A stretch of 39,068 nucleotides of DNA, from the NCBI GenBank assembly GCA_023258955.1, contig JAHFRE010000016.1, positions 1 through 39,068 on the forward strand, given 5' to 3'. Position numbers and translations under genes: made by a program. Below are positions 1-8,650 of this stretch, piece after piece. Position 1 is the stretch's first letter. Every line of letters starts with the position of its first letter. The notes below the pieces were generated by a model that saw only the letters and a program-made list of their open reading frames with translations, was not told the origin of the DNA and did not search any database. This DNA is from Sterolibacterium sp. (GTDB lineage Bacteria; Pseudomonadota; Gammaproteobacteria; Burkholderiales; Rhodocyclaceae).

Positions 1-107
1 ACTGGATCTGGGGCGGCTGCTTGCTGATGGCCCTCGGTGGCGTCCTCGCTGCCGCCGACCGTCGCTATCGCCTGAAGGGAAAATCGCAAAAGGGAATACC
101 GTCATGA
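1..107 (+). CDS. ccmF: Cytochrome c maturation protein CcmF, C-terminal end (partial)
   Basis: Only the last 34 codons are inside the window, read from base 3 to the TGA at 105-107. They encode a hydrophobic stretch (WIWGGCLLMALGG) followed by a basic tail with DRRYR. This is the usual end of CcmF, the inner-membrane haem lyase subunit that attaches haem to apocytochrome c. Its stop overlaps the ATG of ccmG (ATGA), and ccmG, ccmH and ccmI follow, which supports the identification despite the short fragment. The rest of the gene lies upstream of the window. Confidence 0.8.
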   Translation, partial: WIWGGCLLMALGGVLAAADRRYRLKGKSQKGIPS

Positions 108-637
108 AGCGCTTCCTCCTGCCGCTCGCCCTGTTCATCGTGCTGCTCGGCTTTCTCGCCTGGGGACTAAAGCCGGGCTACGATCCGCACGAACTGCCCT
201 CGCCCTTGATCGGCAAGGCGGCGCCGGCCTTCGACCTGCCGCAATTGGCGCAGCCGGAGCAGAAGTTCTCCCCGGCTTCGATGCGCGGCAAAGTGTGGCT
301 GCTCAACGTCTGGGCCTCCTGGTGCGTCTCCTGCCGCGAAGAGCATCCGGTGCTGGTGCGCTTCTCGCGCACGGCGACGGTGCCGCTCTACGGCCTCAAC
401 TACAAGGACGCCCGGCCCGACGGCATGCGCTGGCTGGCGCAATTCGGTAATCCCTACATCGCCAGCGCCTTCGACAGCGACGGTCGCGTCGGCATCGACT
501 ACGGGGTCTACGGCGTGCCCGAGACCTACGTCATCGACAAGGCCGGGGTGATCCGCTACAAGCAGATCGGGCCGGTCACCGAGGACGTGCTGCAGAAGAA
601 GATCATTCCCCTGGTCCAGGAACTGGAGAAATCATGA
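104..637 (+). CDS. ccmG: Thiol:disulfide interchange protein CcmG/DsbE
   Basis: A periplasmic, membrane-anchored thioredoxin-like protein of 177 residues, usual for the family. It keeps apocytochrome c or CcmH cysteines reduced for haem ligation. The N-terminus is a single hydrophobic anchor (residues about 4-22). The thioredoxin fold carries the active-site motif WASWCVSCREEHP (CxxC), and the cis-proline region YGVPETYVID is near residue 145. It overlaps the ccmF stop upstream (ATGA) and the ccmH start downstream (ATGA at 634), so it is in the middle of a translationally coupled ccm operon. CcmG reduces oxidised cytochrome or CcmH disulfides using electrons from CcdA/DsbD, which are not in this window. 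Confidence 0.95.
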   Translation: MKRFLLPLALFIVLLGFLAWGLKPGYDPHELPSPLIGKAAPAFDLPQLAQPEQKFSPASMRGKVWLLNVWASWCVSCREEHPVLVRFSRTATVPLYGLNYKDARPDGMRWLAQFGNPYIASAFDSDGRVGIDYGVYGVPETYVIDKAGVIRYKQIGPVTEDVLQKKIIPLVQELEKS

Positions 638-1113
638 GGCGACTGATCCCCCTGTTGCTGCTGCTCGTGTTGGCAACCGCCGCGGCCTGGGCCGGCGAAG
701 CGGCGCCGATGGCCGAGGACGAGGTCGTCGAAAAGCGCATGGTGGCCATCTCCGACGAAATGCGCTGCCTGGTCTGCCAGAACGAATCGCTCTCCGGTTC
801 GCACGCCGAACTGGCGCAGGATCTGCGCCGCGAAATCCGCCAGATGATCAAGGCGGGCAAGACCGATCAGCAGATCATGGATTTCATGGTCGATCGCTAC
901 GGCGATTTCGTGCGCTACCGGCCGCCGATGAAGTCCACCACCTACCTGCTCTGGTTCGGTCCCTTTCTGCTGCTCGCGGTCGCCCTGGTCGCCCTGGTCC
1001 GCTATCTGCGCCGCCGCGGCAGCCGCCTCGACCAGGGCGCGCCGACGGCGCTCAGCGCCGCCGAAACGCAGCGCGCCGAGGCCCTGCTCGCCCAAGTCGA
1101 GGACAAACGATGA
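634..1113 (+). CDS. ccmH: Cytochrome c-type biogenesis protein CcmH
   Basis: A 159-residue protein with a signal/anchor helix (residues about 5-20) and the redox motif MRCLVCQNESL (LxCxxCQ) near residue 45. This motif defines CcmH/CycL. A second transmembrane helix follows near residues 108-128 (LLWFGPFLLLAVALVAL), then an Arg-rich cytoplasmic segment. CcmH reduces or holds the CxxCH cysteines of apocytochrome c before haem attachment by CcmF. This is the short, split form: the TPR half (CcmI) is a separate gene that overlaps its stop by ATGA, unlike the fused CcmH of E. coli. Confidence 0.95.
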   Translation: MRRLIPLLLLLVLATAAAWAGEAAPMAEDEVVEKRMVAISDEMRCLVCQNESLSGSHAELAQDLRREIRQMIKAGKTDQQIMDFMVDRYGDFVRYRPPMKSTTYLLWFGPFLLLAVALVALVRYLRRRGSRLDQGAPTALSAAETQRAEALLAQVEDKR

Positions 1114-2318
1114 CCCCACTCTTTCTCGGCCTCACCGCCCTGCTCTCGATCGTGGCGCTGGCCCTGCTGGGACGGCCGCTGCTGCTGCGCCGCGGCGTCG
1201 GGCGCGCCGTCTCCCGTCAGGCGCTGAACGCGGCGATCTACGGCGACCAACTGGCCGAACTGGAGCGCGATCGCGCCGCCGGCAGCCTGGCCCAGGGCGA
1301 CTTCGAGCAGGCGCGCAGCGAACTGCAGCGCCGCCTGCTCGAGGACGCGCAGGTGGCCGACGTCGAACCGCGGCCGGCGCGCCTGCCTTGGCAGGCGTTG
1401 GTCCTGCTCGCCGTGGTGCTGCCCTCGGCGGCGATGGTCACCTACGTTTGGCTCGGCAAGCCGCGCGCGCAGCAGGCCAGCGTCGAACGCGACGAGGGCG
1501 CGGCGCAGATCGAGCAGATGGTCGCCGGACTGGCGGCCCGTCTAGAGCAGAATCCGGACGACCTCAAGGGCTGGGGCATGTTGGCGCGCTCCTACAAGGT
1601 GATGCGCCGCTTCGACGAGGCCGAGCGGGCCTTCGGCCGACTCGGCGATGCCCTCTACAGCGACCCGACGCTGCTCGCCGAATACGCCGACCTGCTGGCG
1701 GTGCGTGCCAACGGCGATCTCGAGGGCAAACCGCTGCAGCTGGTGCAGCAGGCGCTGAAGCTCGATCCCAAGCACGTCATGTCGCTGTCGCTGGCCGGCA
1801 CCGCAGCCTACAATCGCGGCGACTGGGCGGCGACGCTGCGCTACTGGGAGCCGCTGGCCGCCCTGCTGCCGCCCGACGCCGAGGAAGGGCAGGCGCTGGC
1901 GACGACGCTCGCCGAGGTTCGTGCCAAGGCCGGGGTGTCAGCGCCCACCGCCGCCAAGCCGGCGGCGGCCGGTGGTGCCAGCGTCGCCGGTGAAGTGCGG
2001 CTCGCGCCCCAGCTCAAGGCCAAGGTGAGCGGCGAGCAATCCCTGTTCGTCTTTGCGCGTCCCGCGGACGGGGGACGCATGCCGCTGGCCGTGCTGCGCG
2101 CGCGCGCCGCCGATCTGCCGCTGAAGTTCACCCTCGACGATTCCCTGGCGATCAGCCCCGAGGCGAGAATCTCCGGTGCCGGCTCGGTACAGATCGAGGC
2201 GCGCATTTCGAAATCGGGCAGCGCCAACCCGGGGCCGGGCGATCTCTTCGGTGTCTCGAAGACGGTCAAGGTCGGCGCTACGGGCCTGCTCCTGGTCATC
2301 GATCAGGCCGCCCCCTGA
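1110..2318 (+). CDS. ccmI: Cytochrome c biogenesis protein CcmI (TPR apocytochrome chaperone)
   Basis: A 402-residue protein with two membrane helices (about 4-22 and about 93-115). Between them is a short Arg/Glu-rich cytoplasmic loop. After them is a periplasmic TPR region (about 130-260: LARSYKVMRRFDEAERAF, LVQQALKLDPKHVMSL). The C-terminal beta-rich domain (FVFARPADGG, PLAVLRARAADLP) is the CcmI/CycH domain. CcmI binds the C-terminal helix of apocytochrome c and delivers it to the CcmF/CcmH lyase. It is the last gene of the ccm operon here; a 42-base gap follows before modB on the same strand. Confidence 0.93.
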   Translation: MTPLFLGLTALLSIVALALLGRPLLLRRGVGRAVSRQALNAAIYGDQLAELERDRAAGSLAQGDFEQARSELQRRLLEDAQVADVEPRPARLPWQALVLLAVVLPSAAMVTYVWLGKPRAQQASVERDEGAAQIEQMVAGLAARLEQNPDDLKGWGMLARSYKVMRRFDEAERAFGRLGDALYSDPTLLAEYADLLAVRANGDLEGKPLQLVQQALKLDPKHVMSLSLAGTAAYNRGDWAATLRYWEPLAALLPPDAEEGQALATTLAEVRAKAGVSAPTAAKPAAAGGASVAGEVRLAPQLKAKVSGEQSLFVFARPADGGRMPLAVLRARAADLPLKFTLDDSLAISPEARISGAGSVQIEARISKSGSANPGPGDLFGVSKTVKVGATGLLLVIDQAAP

Positions 2319-2360
2319 GGCGCGCGCCGTCCTGGCACGGCACGACTTGGGCCCTGCTTG

Positions 2361-3029
2361 ATGGATTGGTCGGCGCTAGGCCTGTCGCTCAAACTGGCCG
2401 CGTGGACGACGCTGCTCTTGCTGCCGCTGGCCGTGCTGCTGGCGCGACCGCTGGCCTGGTCGCGCTTCGCCGGCAAGGGCCTGCTCGAGGCGCTGGTCGC
2501 CCTGCCCCTGGTGCTGCCGCCGACGGTGCTCGGTTTCTACCTGCTCTACGCCCTCGGCGGCAACTCCTGGTTGGGCCACGGCTACGCGGCGCTGACCGGC
2601 AGGACCCTGGTCTTCTCCTTCGACGGACTGCTGGTGGCCTCCCTGATCTTCAATCTGCCCTTCGCCCTGCAGCCGATCCAGCGCGGCTTCGACGCCATCC
2701 CGCGGGCGGCGCGCGAGGCGGCGTGGACCTGCGGCCTGTCACCCTGGCGCACCCTGTGGCGGGTCGAGTTGCCGCTCGCCTGGCCCGGCCTGCTCTCCGC
2801 CATCGTGCTCACCTTCGCCCACACCCTGGGTGAATTCGGGGTGGTGCTGATGGTCGGCGGCAACATTTCCAGCGAGACGCGCACCGTCGCCATCGCCATC
2901 TACGATCGGGTGCAGGCGCTCGACCAGGAAGGTGCCGCATCGATGTCGGCGCTCCTGGTCGCCATCTCCTTCGCCGCCATCGCCAGTCTGAATCTCCTCA
3001 CTCGCCGCATCGGCAGGCGCGATGGCTGA
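2361..3029 (+). CDS. modB: Molybdate ABC transporter permease ModB
   Basis: A 222-residue inner-membrane permease with about five hydrophobic helices. It has the EAA loop typical of binding-protein-dependent permeases (REAAWTCGLSPWRTLWRVEL, roughly residues 116-135). LPLVLPPTVLGFYLL and HTLGEFGVVLMVGGN are characteristic of ModB/CysT-type permeases. I use the ATG at 2361; a TTG directly before it is also in frame. The stop overlaps the modC start. No modA (periplasmic molybdate-binding protein) lies upstream, where ccmI sits, so the binding protein must be encoded elsewhere or be shared. Tungstate is a possible alternative substrate. Confidence 0.92.
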   Translation: MDWSALGLSLKLAAWTTLLLLPLAVLLARPLAWSRFAGKGLLEALVALPLVLPPTVLGFYLLYALGGNSWLGHGYAALTGRTLVFSFDGLLVASLIFNLPFALQPIQRGFDAIPRAAREAAWTCGLSPWRTLWRVELPLAWPGLLSAIVLTFAHTLGEFGVVLMVGGNISSETRTVAIAIYDRVQALDQEGAASMSALLVAISFAAIASLNLLTRRIGRRDG

Positions 3030-4140
3030 GGGGCTCAGCGCGACGCTGCGGCAGAGCGCGCCGGTCAAGCTCGATTGCTCGCTCGCTTGCGCGGCGGGGG
3101 AACTGCTGGCCCTGGTCGGCCCCTCGGGCAGCGGCAAGACCACGGTGCTGCGCTGCATCGCGGGGTTGCAGCGACCGGCCCAGGGACGCATCGCCTGCGG
3201 CGGCGAGGTCTGGTTCGAGCGCGGCCTCTTCATGCCGGCGCAGCGGCGCCGGGTCGGCATGGTGTTCCAGGAATATTCGCTGTTGCCGCATCTCTCGGCC
3301 GAGGACAACGTGGCCCTGGCGCTGTGGCACCTGCCGCGGCTCGAGCAGCGCCGCAGCGCCCGGCAGTGGCTGGCGCGGGCGCACCTGGAGGGCCTCGAGC
3401 AGCGCCGTCCCGGGCAGCTCTCCGGCGGCCAGCAGCAGCGGGTGGCGCTGGCGCGGGCCCTGGCCCGGGCGATACGCGGCGACGGGCAGGCCAGCGGCGT
3501 CCTGCTGCTCGACGAGCCTTTCGCGGCCCTCGACCAGGCGACGCGGCGCAAGCTGCAGCAGGAGTTGGCGAAACTGCGGCGCGAGCTGCCAATACCCATC
3601 GTCTTGGTCACCCACGATCTCGACGAGGCGCGCCTGCTCGCCGACCGCATGGTCCTGCTGCACCACGGACAAAGCCTGCAGCAGGGGGCACCGGAGGAGG
3701 TCCTCAGCCGTCCGGCCGACGCCCGCATCGCGCGCCTGGTGGGCCACACCAACCTCTTCGAAGGCGAGGTGATCGGCGAAGCCGGCCAGGCCGCCCTGCT
3801 CTGGCAAGGGCGGCGCCTGAAGCTGGGTCAGGCGCCGCGCTATCGTCCGGGTACCCGGGTGCGTTGGCTCGTTGCGCCGGAGGGCGTGCTGCTGTTGCGA
3901 CGCGACTGGCAGCCGCGCGAGAGCGACGAGAATCCGCTCGCCGCCGTGGTCGAGGATGCCATCTCGCTGGGCGCATTCACCCAGGTCGGACTGCGCCTGG
4001 AGGACAGCGCGCTGCCGCTCTCCTTCTCCCTGCCCAACCACGTTGCGCGACGCCACGAGATCGCGCCCGGCGCCGCTGTCCGCGTCAGCCTGCTCGCCGA
4101 CGCCATCCACCTGATGCCCTGGTCGGAGTCGGGAGGATAA
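3022..4140 (+). CDS. modC: Molybdate ABC transporter ATP-binding protein ModC
   Basis: A 372-residue ABC ATPase. It has Walker A GPSGSGKTT near residue 34, the Q-loop VFQEYSLLPH, signature [15 protein letters not shown], Walker B VLLLDEPFAALD and the H-switch VTHDLDEA. The C-terminal 130 residues look like a TOBE/MOP regulatory domain that binds molybdate (LGAFTQVGLRLE), as in ModC. It overlaps modB by 8 bases and should form ModB2C2 with it. Cytoplasmic molybdate would feed molybdenum cofactor enzymes such as the oxidoreductase encoded at 15795-17924. It ends just before a convergent minus-strand cluster. Confidence 0.93.
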   Translation: MAEGLSATLRQSAPVKLDCSLACAAGELLALVGPSGSGKTTVLRCIAGLQRPAQGRIACGGEVWFERGLFMPAQRRRVGMVFQEYSLLPHLSAEDNVALALWHLPRLEQRRSARQWLARAHLEGLEQRRPGQLSGGQQQRVALARALARAIRGDGQASGVLLLDEPFAALDQATRRKLQQELAKLRRELPIPIVLVTHDLDEARLLADRMVLLHHGQSLQQGAPEEVLSRPADARIARLVGHTNLFEGEVIGEAGQAALLWQGRRLKLGQAPRYRPGTRVRWLVAPEGVLLLRRDWQPRESDENPLAAVVEDAISLGAFTQVGLRLEDSALPLSFSLPNHVARRHEIAPGAAVRVSLLADAIHLMPWSESGG

Positions 4141-4168
4141 GGATAGGCGACGGGGCGAATGCAGTCTC

Positions 4169-4357
4169 TCAGCTGTCGTAGTCGTAGTAGTAAGAATGGG
4201 CGGGGACGCGCGCCTCCGCGTAGCGCTTGACCGTCTCCGCATCCAGCTTCTTGTTCCACCAGAGGGCGCGGCCGCTCTCCTGTTCGAGCGCCTGCTCCGG
4301 ATGTTGCTGCATCCATTCGCGCATGAACTTGGTGTGCTCAGATTCGTACATTGCCAT
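4169..4357 (-). CDS. DUF3460 family small protein
   Basis: A 62-residue, highly charged and aromatic protein of unknown function. Its N-terminus (MYESEHTKFMREWM) and the central GRALWW match what I recall of DUF3460, a small family common in betaproteobacteria. The start is the ATG at 4357, which has a GAGAGG Shine-Dalgarno 7 bases upstream. A TTG further upstream at 4372 lies before that site and is rejected. It follows spoT with a 21-base gap and is probably cotranscribed with it. The C-terminus is Tyr/Asp-rich (SYYYDYDS). There are no membrane segments. Confidence 0.8.
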   Translation of the reverse strand: MAMYESEHTKFMREWMQQHPEQALEQESGRALWWNKKLDAETVKRYAEARVPAHSYYYDYDS

Positions 4358-4378
4358 GTCTGATCCTCTCAAAAAATA

Positions 4379-6577
4379 TCATTCCTTGGCGCGCGTGATG
4401 CGCACCACCTCGGGTATGCGCCGCAGCCCGCGCAGGATGCGCGCCAGGTGCACCCGGTTGGCCACCTCGATGGTGAAGCTCAGCGTCGTATAGATGCCGC
4501 GGTCGTCGTCCATCGCCACGTTCTGAATGTTGGAGCCACCGGCGGCGATCTCGGCGGCGACTTTGGCCAGGACGCCGGGACGATTCTCGGTGACGACGCG
4601 TATGCTCACCTCGAACAGACCTTCGGTATGGTCTGCCCATTCGACGTCCACCCAACGGTCCTTTTCGTGGCGCGACTTGCTCAGCGCGCCGCAGTCGTGG
4701 GCGTGCACCGCCAGACCGCGCCCCTTGCGGATGACGCCGACGATCGGATCGCCGGGTATCGGCCGGCAGCACTTGGCCAATTGCACGGCCACGCCCTCGC
4801 TGCCGCGAATGATCATCGCCCCCTTGGCCCGGTGCGCCACGGGCGCACCGCCCGCCGATTCGCGCGCCAGCGACAGGCGGCGCGCGACGATGGTCGCCAG
4901 TCGCTTGCCCAGACCGATCTCGGTCAACACCTCGAGCTTGGAGCGGGCGCCGCAATCGCGCACGAAGCGCCCCCACACCGCCGGACCAATGTCACGCAGA
5001 TCCAGACCCAGCGCCGAGAGCGCCTGGCCGAGCAGGTTCTCGCCGAGCGTCGCCGATTCCTCGCGCTGCTGGGTCTTTAGGAAATGGCGGATCTCGGCGC
5101 GCGCCTTGCCGGTCCGAACGAAGGTCAGCCAGGCCGGATTGGGCAGGGCCTCGGCGTCGGTGACGATCTCGACGCGGTCGCCGTTGCGCAGCTCGGTGCG
5201 CAACGGCATCGGTTCGGAATTGACGCGGCAGGCGACGCAATGGTTGCCGATGTCGGTGTGCACCGCGTAGGCGAAATCGATCGGCGTCGCGCCGCGCGCC
5301 AGACCGAGGATGCTGCCCCGGGGCGTGAACACGTAGATCTCACCCGGGAACAGGTCGACCTTGACGTGCTCGAGAAACTCCGCCGAATCGCCTGATGCAG
5401 ACTGCAGGTCGATCAGCGACTGCAGCCAGTTGTGGGTCTTCTGCTGCAACTGCGACAGCGCCACGTCGTCCTTGTAGAGCCAGTGCGAGGCCACCCCGCT
5501 CTCGGCGACGTGGTTCATCTCGGCGGTGCGGATCTGCATTTCCACCGGCGTGCCGTAGGGCCCGATCAGCGTCGTGTGCAGCGATTGGTAGCCGTTGGCC
5601 TTGGGGATGGCGATGTAGTCTTTGAACTTGCCCGGCACCGGTTTGAACAGGGCGTGCAGGGCTCCCAGCGCCAGGTAGCAGGTCGGCACGTCTTTGACGA
5701 TGATGCGAAAGCCGTAGATGTCCAGCACCTGCGAGAAGGAGAGGTGCTTTTCGCGCATCTTGCGGTAGATGCCGTAGAGATGCTTCTCGCGGCCCATCAC
5801 CTCGGCTTCGATGCCGTCCTCGGGCAGGCGCTGGCGCAGGGTCTCGGTGATCTTGCTGACCACCTCGCGCCGGTTGCCGCGGGCGCCCTTGACCGCCTTG
5901 GCCAGAACCCGGTAGCGCTGCGGATAGAGGTGCTGGAACGACAGCTCCTGCAGTTCGCGATAGAGCAGGTTGAGGCCGAGGCGATTGGCGATGGGCGCGT
6001 AGATATCCAGCGTCTCGCGCGCGACGCGGCGGCGCTTGGCCTCGGGTACCGCGCCGAGGGTGCGCATATTGTGCAGGCGGTCGGCCAGCTTGATCAGGAT
6101 CACGCGCACGTCGCGCGCCATCGCCAGCAGCATCTTGCGGTAGTTCTCGGCCTGCGCCTCCTCGTAGGTCTGGTGCTCGAGGCGACCGATCTTGGAGACG
6201 CCGTCGACCAGTTCCGCCGTCGAGTTGCCGAACTTCGCCGCGATCTCTTCCTTGGTGATGGCCGTGTCTTCCATCACGTCGTGAAGCAGGCCGGCGGTCA
6301 GGGCGTGGGTGTCGAGATGCCAGTCGGCGAGGGTGCCGGCGACAGCGAGGGGATGGGAAATGTAGGGGTCGCCGCTGGAGCGAAGCTGGCCGCGGTGGGC
6401 CTCGGCGCTGAATAGGTAGGCCGATTCGATGCGCAGCACGTCTTCGGTCTTGAGGTAGGCGGACAGCTTGGCGCGAAAGCGCTCGAGATCCTCCATCAGC
6501 GACACCGGCGCGTGCATCTCCGGCGCGGGCTGCGAGCTTTCGTCTGCGACGGCGGGTTGTGCTGCGCGCCTGGCCAT
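4379..6577 (-). CDS. spoT: Bifunctional (p)ppGpp synthetase/hydrolase SpoT/Rel
   Basis: A 732-residue enzyme that makes and degrades the alarmone (p)ppGpp. The N-terminal HD hydrolase domain is intact (HRGQLRSSGDPYISHP, LLHDVMEDT with HD at 99-100), so it should hydrolyse ppGpp. The synthetase domain follows (FKDYIAIPKANGYQSLH), then TGS (YVFTPRGSILGLARGATPIDFAYA, near 415-440) and a C-terminal ACT domain (about 655-730). The intact HD motif separates it from the hydrolase-dead RelA type. It is third in the gmk-rpoZ-spoT cluster, 13 bases after rpoZ, the arrangement known from E. coli and betaproteobacteria. The cluster links GTP metabolism, RNA polymerase omega and the stringent response. 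Confidence 0.97.
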   Translation of the reverse strand: MARRAAQPAVADESSQPAPEMHAPVSLMEDLERFRAKLSAYLKTEDVLRIESAYLFSAEAHRGQLRSSGDPYISHPLAVAGTLADWHLDTHALTAGLLHDVMEDTAITKEEIAAKFGNSTAELVDGVSKIGRLEHQTYEEAQAENYRKMLLAMARDVRVILIKLADRLHNMRTLGAVPEAKRRRVARETLDIYAPIANRLGLNLLYRELQELSFQHLYPQRYRVLAKAVKGARGNRREVVSKITETLRQRLPEDGIEAEVMGREKHLYGIYRKMREKHLSFSQVLDIYGFRIIVKDVPTCYLALGALHALFKPVPGKFKDYIAIPKANGYQSLHTTLIGPYGTPVEMQIRTAEMNHVAESGVASHWLYKDDVALSQLQQKTHNWLQSLIDLQSASGDSAEFLEHVKVDLFPGEIYVFTPRGSILGLARGATPIDFAYAVHTDIGNHCVACRVNSEPMPLRTELRNGDRVEIVTDAEALPNPAWLTFVRTGKARAEIRHFLKTQQREESATLGENLLGQALSALGLDLRDIGPAVWGRFVRDCGARSKLEVLTEIGLGKRLATIVARRLSLARESAGGAPVAHRAKGAMIIRGSEGVAVQLAKCCRPIPGDPIVGVIRKGRGLAVHAHDCGALSKSRHEKDRWVDVEWADHTEGLFEVSIRVVTENRPGVLAKVAAEIAAGGSNIQNVAMDDDRGIYTTLSFTIEVANRVHLARILRGLRRIPEVVRITRAKE

Positions 6578-6590
6578 CGCATCAACCCAT

Positions 6591-6797
6591 CTAGGCTTGA
6601 CCGCGGTTCAGCAACTCCAGCCCGACCATGCCACCGGCGATTTCGCGCAGCGCGACGACGGTCGGTTTGTCCTTGTCGCCCTCGATCTGCGGGGCACCAC
6701 CGAGGGTGATCTGACGGGCCCGATAGGTGGCCACCAGGGTCAACTGGAAGCGGTTGGGGATCTTCTTCAAGCAGTCTTCAATCGTGATGCGGGCCAT
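6591..6797 (-). CDS. rpoZ: DNA-directed RNA polymerase omega subunit
   Basis: A 68-residue protein starting [19 protein letters not shown], the conserved beginning of omega. It continues with [11 protein letters not shown] and [13 protein letters not shown]. Omega assists RNA polymerase assembly by clamping beta-prime and forms part of a ppGpp-binding site. It lies between gmk (3 bases upstream) and spoT. The protein is shorter at the C-terminus than the 91-residue E. coli protein, which is common in betaproteobacteria. Confidence 0.96.
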   Translation of the reverse strand: MARITIEDCLKKIPNRFQLTLVATYRARQITLGGAPQIEGDKDKPTVVALREIAGGMVGLELLNRGQA

Positions 6798-6800
6798 GGC

Positions 6801-7430
6801 TCATTCCTGGAAAAGTGGCGCAAACAGCGCCAGATGGCGTTCTTCTTGCCGGTCTAGACGCAAACGGGCGGCGCGCACCACCGCCACCAGATCACCGACC
6901 GCCTGCTGCAGGTCGTTGTTGATTATAACGTATTGAAACTCCCTGACCCGTCGCATCTCGTCCTTCGCCGCGCCCAAGCGACGGGCGATCACCTCGGCGC
7001 TGTCCGAGGCGCGGCCGCGCAGCCGCCGTTCCAGCTCGCCCAGCGAGGGCGGCATGATGAAGACGCTCACCGCTTGCGGGAAGCGCGCCCGCAGTTGTTG
7101 CGCGCCCTGCCAATCGATCTCCAGCAGCATGTCGCGGCCGGCGCGCATCTGCCCCTCAAGCCAGGCGCGGGAACTGCCGTAATAGTTGCCATGGACTTCC
7201 GCCCATTCGAGGAAGTCGCCGCGGTCGCGCATGGCCAGGAATTCCGGCACGCCGATGAAATGGTACTCGCGGCCGCTGATCTCGCCGGGCCGGGGTGGCC
7301 GCGTGGTGTAGGAGACCGACAGATGCACCTGCGCGTCCTGCTCGAGCAAGAGCCTCACCAAAGTGGTCTTGCCGGCCCCAGAGGGTGCGGAAACGATAAA
7401 CAGCGAGCCGCTGATGCCTGTTGTCGTCAT
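6801..7430 (-). CDS. gmk: Guanylate kinase
   Basis: A 209-residue cytosolic enzyme that phosphorylates GMP/dGMP to GDP with ATP. The P-loop SAPSGAGKTTLVRLLL is near residue 14. The GMP-binding region follows (SVSYTTRPPRPGEISGREYH), with FLEWAEVHGNYYGSS and the lid-associated RLRGRASDSAEVIARRL. This is the first gene of the minus-strand gmk-rpoZ-spoT unit. The divergent HDOD gene begins upstream, so the intergenic segment after 7430 should hold the gmk promoter; I could not pick a confident -10/-35 pair there. Confidence 0.97.
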   Translation of the reverse strand: MTTTGISGSLFIVSAPSGAGKTTLVRLLLEQDAQVHLSVSYTTRPPRPGEISGREYHFIGVPEFLAMRDRGDFLEWAEVHGNYYGSSRAWLEGQMRAGRDMLLEIDWQGAQQLRARFPQAVSVFIMPPSLGELERRLRGRASDSAEVIARRLGAAKDEMRRVREFQYVIINNDLQQAVGDLVAVVRAARLRLDRQEERHLALFAPLFQE

Positions 7431-7585
7431 GTGATTCGCAACCTGTCCGAGTGAATTGGGTGGATGCCATGGAAAGCACTGCTTCGATCGCGGCGCGGCG
7501 CCGGCCGATCGATCTTGCCAAGCAGCAGATTACAGGATACAACGAAGCGGCCGCCGAACAGAAACTTCGGAACCAAAGACGCCCG

Positions 7586-8485
7586 ATGGACCTGGAGCAC
7601 CGCAAGCATTGGCGGGTCGATCAGTGGGCGGCCTACCTGACAGCGCAGAACATGCCGGTGATGGCCCGCTCGAAGGCAGCGCTCGCCGTCCTCGAAGCGG
7701 ACCAGACCAACACGATTTCGGCGCGCGACCTCGCCGACCTCGCCAACGGCGACCCCTTCCTCTGCCTCTGCCTGCTGCGCCAAGCCGAGAGCCGGCGCAG
7801 CACCCGCCTGGGCCACGAGACCACGACGCCGCTCGCTGCGGCGATGCAGATCGGCACCAAGGGCTTCCGCGAACTGCTGCTGGCCAGCCCGGAGACCGAC
7901 GACAGCCTCGGCGGCTTGGCGGCCTGCGAGGGTCGCGCCGCGGTCGCCGGCCGCCTGGCCGCCGCCTGGTCCACGGCGCGCGCCGACATCTCCCCCGACG
8001 AACTGGTGATGGCGGCGCTGCTGTGCGAGATGGGCGAACTGCTGCTCTGGCATTTTGCGCCGGAGCTGCCCCAGGCGGCCCAAGACGCGCTCGCCAGCGG
8101 CGAGGCCCAGCGTTCGGCCGAGGCGCAGGCGCTGCGTTGCGGCTTCAAGTTCAAGGATCTGACCTTGAAGTGCGCCGAGATCTGGAGCCTGCCCCAGATC
8201 ATCGTGCAGCTGATTCGCGGCCACGACAATACGCGCGCCAACATCGCGCGCATCTGCGTCGATACGGCGCGCCATCTCGCCGCCGGCGGCGACAACCCGG
8301 CGCTCCCCGACGATCTGGCCGACGCCAAACTGCTCATGCCCGGCGCCAGCCTGCCCTGGTTGGTCGCCTGGATGACCGAGGTGCCGGAGCAGTCGCGCGA
8401 GGCGCTCGTGGCGAAGGCGGAAGCAGCGCTCGAACACAAGCGCAAACAGCTCGCGGCGGATCTGGCCAGGAGCGACGGACACTGA
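7586..8485 (+). CDS. HDOD domain-containing protein
   Basis: A roughly 299-residue cytosolic protein resembling the HDOD family: metal-independent relatives of the HD domain found in bacterial signalling. Visible hallmarks are the opening RVDQWAAYLTAQNMPVM, the helical segment SARDLADLANGDPFLCLCLL and the later ALLCEMGELLLWHFAPEL, where an HD-phosphohydrolase would carry catalytic residues (here EMGEL). Then comes SLPQIIVQLIRGHDNTRANIA. The start is uncertain. I chose the ATG at 7586 because homology begins just after it. An in-frame ATG at 7469 has a better ribosome site (GGGTGGA) and would add 39 residues. It sits between yicC and gmk on the opposite strand. Its function is unknown. Confidence 0.75.
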   Translation: MDLEHRKHWRVDQWAAYLTAQNMPVMARSKAALAVLEADQTNTISARDLADLANGDPFLCLCLLRQAESRRSTRLGHETTTPLAAAMQIGTKGFRELLLASPETDDSLGGLAACEGRAAVAGRLAAAWSTARADISPDELVMAALLCEMGELLLWHFAPELPQAAQDALASGEAQRSAEAQALRCGFKFKDLTLKCAEIWSLPQIIVQLIRGHDNTRANIARICVDTARHLAAGGDNPALPDDLADAKLLMPGASLPWLVAWMTEVPEQSREALVAKAEAALEHKRKQLAADLARSDGH

Positions 8486-8547
8486 GGCTGTCTTGGCACG
8501 CCGATTGCTCGTTCCAGTCTGTCACCCCTGGCTGGAAGGAGAGCACC

Positions 8548-8649
8548 ATGGACGCCAACGAAATTCTGCTGCTGATGGGCGCAGTTGCCGTATTTCCCTA
8601 CCTCGCCGAAGCGACGGTCGACTGGGCGCGCCAGCGTATCTCGCATTGA
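8548..8649 (+). CDS. Small hydrophobic protein, 33 residues
   Basis: A short ORF starting ATG at 8548 with a near-ideal Shine-Dalgarno (AAGGAGA, 5 bases before the ATG). It encodes 33 residues: an acidic start (MDANE), a hydrophobic stretch ILLLMGAVAVFPYLA that could just span or lie in a membrane, then an amphipathic, basic end (DWARQRISH). It follows the HDOD gene by 62 bases in the same direction and could be cotranscribed. A perfect 7-bp hairpin follows its stop. I do not recognise a family. It is too short for most gene finders and may be unannotated in relatives. Confidence 0.5.
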   Translation: MDANEILLLMGAVAVFPYLAEATVDWARQRISH

Positions 8650-8650
8650 T

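Noticed and set aside
5432-6415. 327-residue plus-strand frame opposite spoT
   Set aside because: Antisense shadow in GC-rich DNA, with no start signal. The spoT frame is unambiguous.
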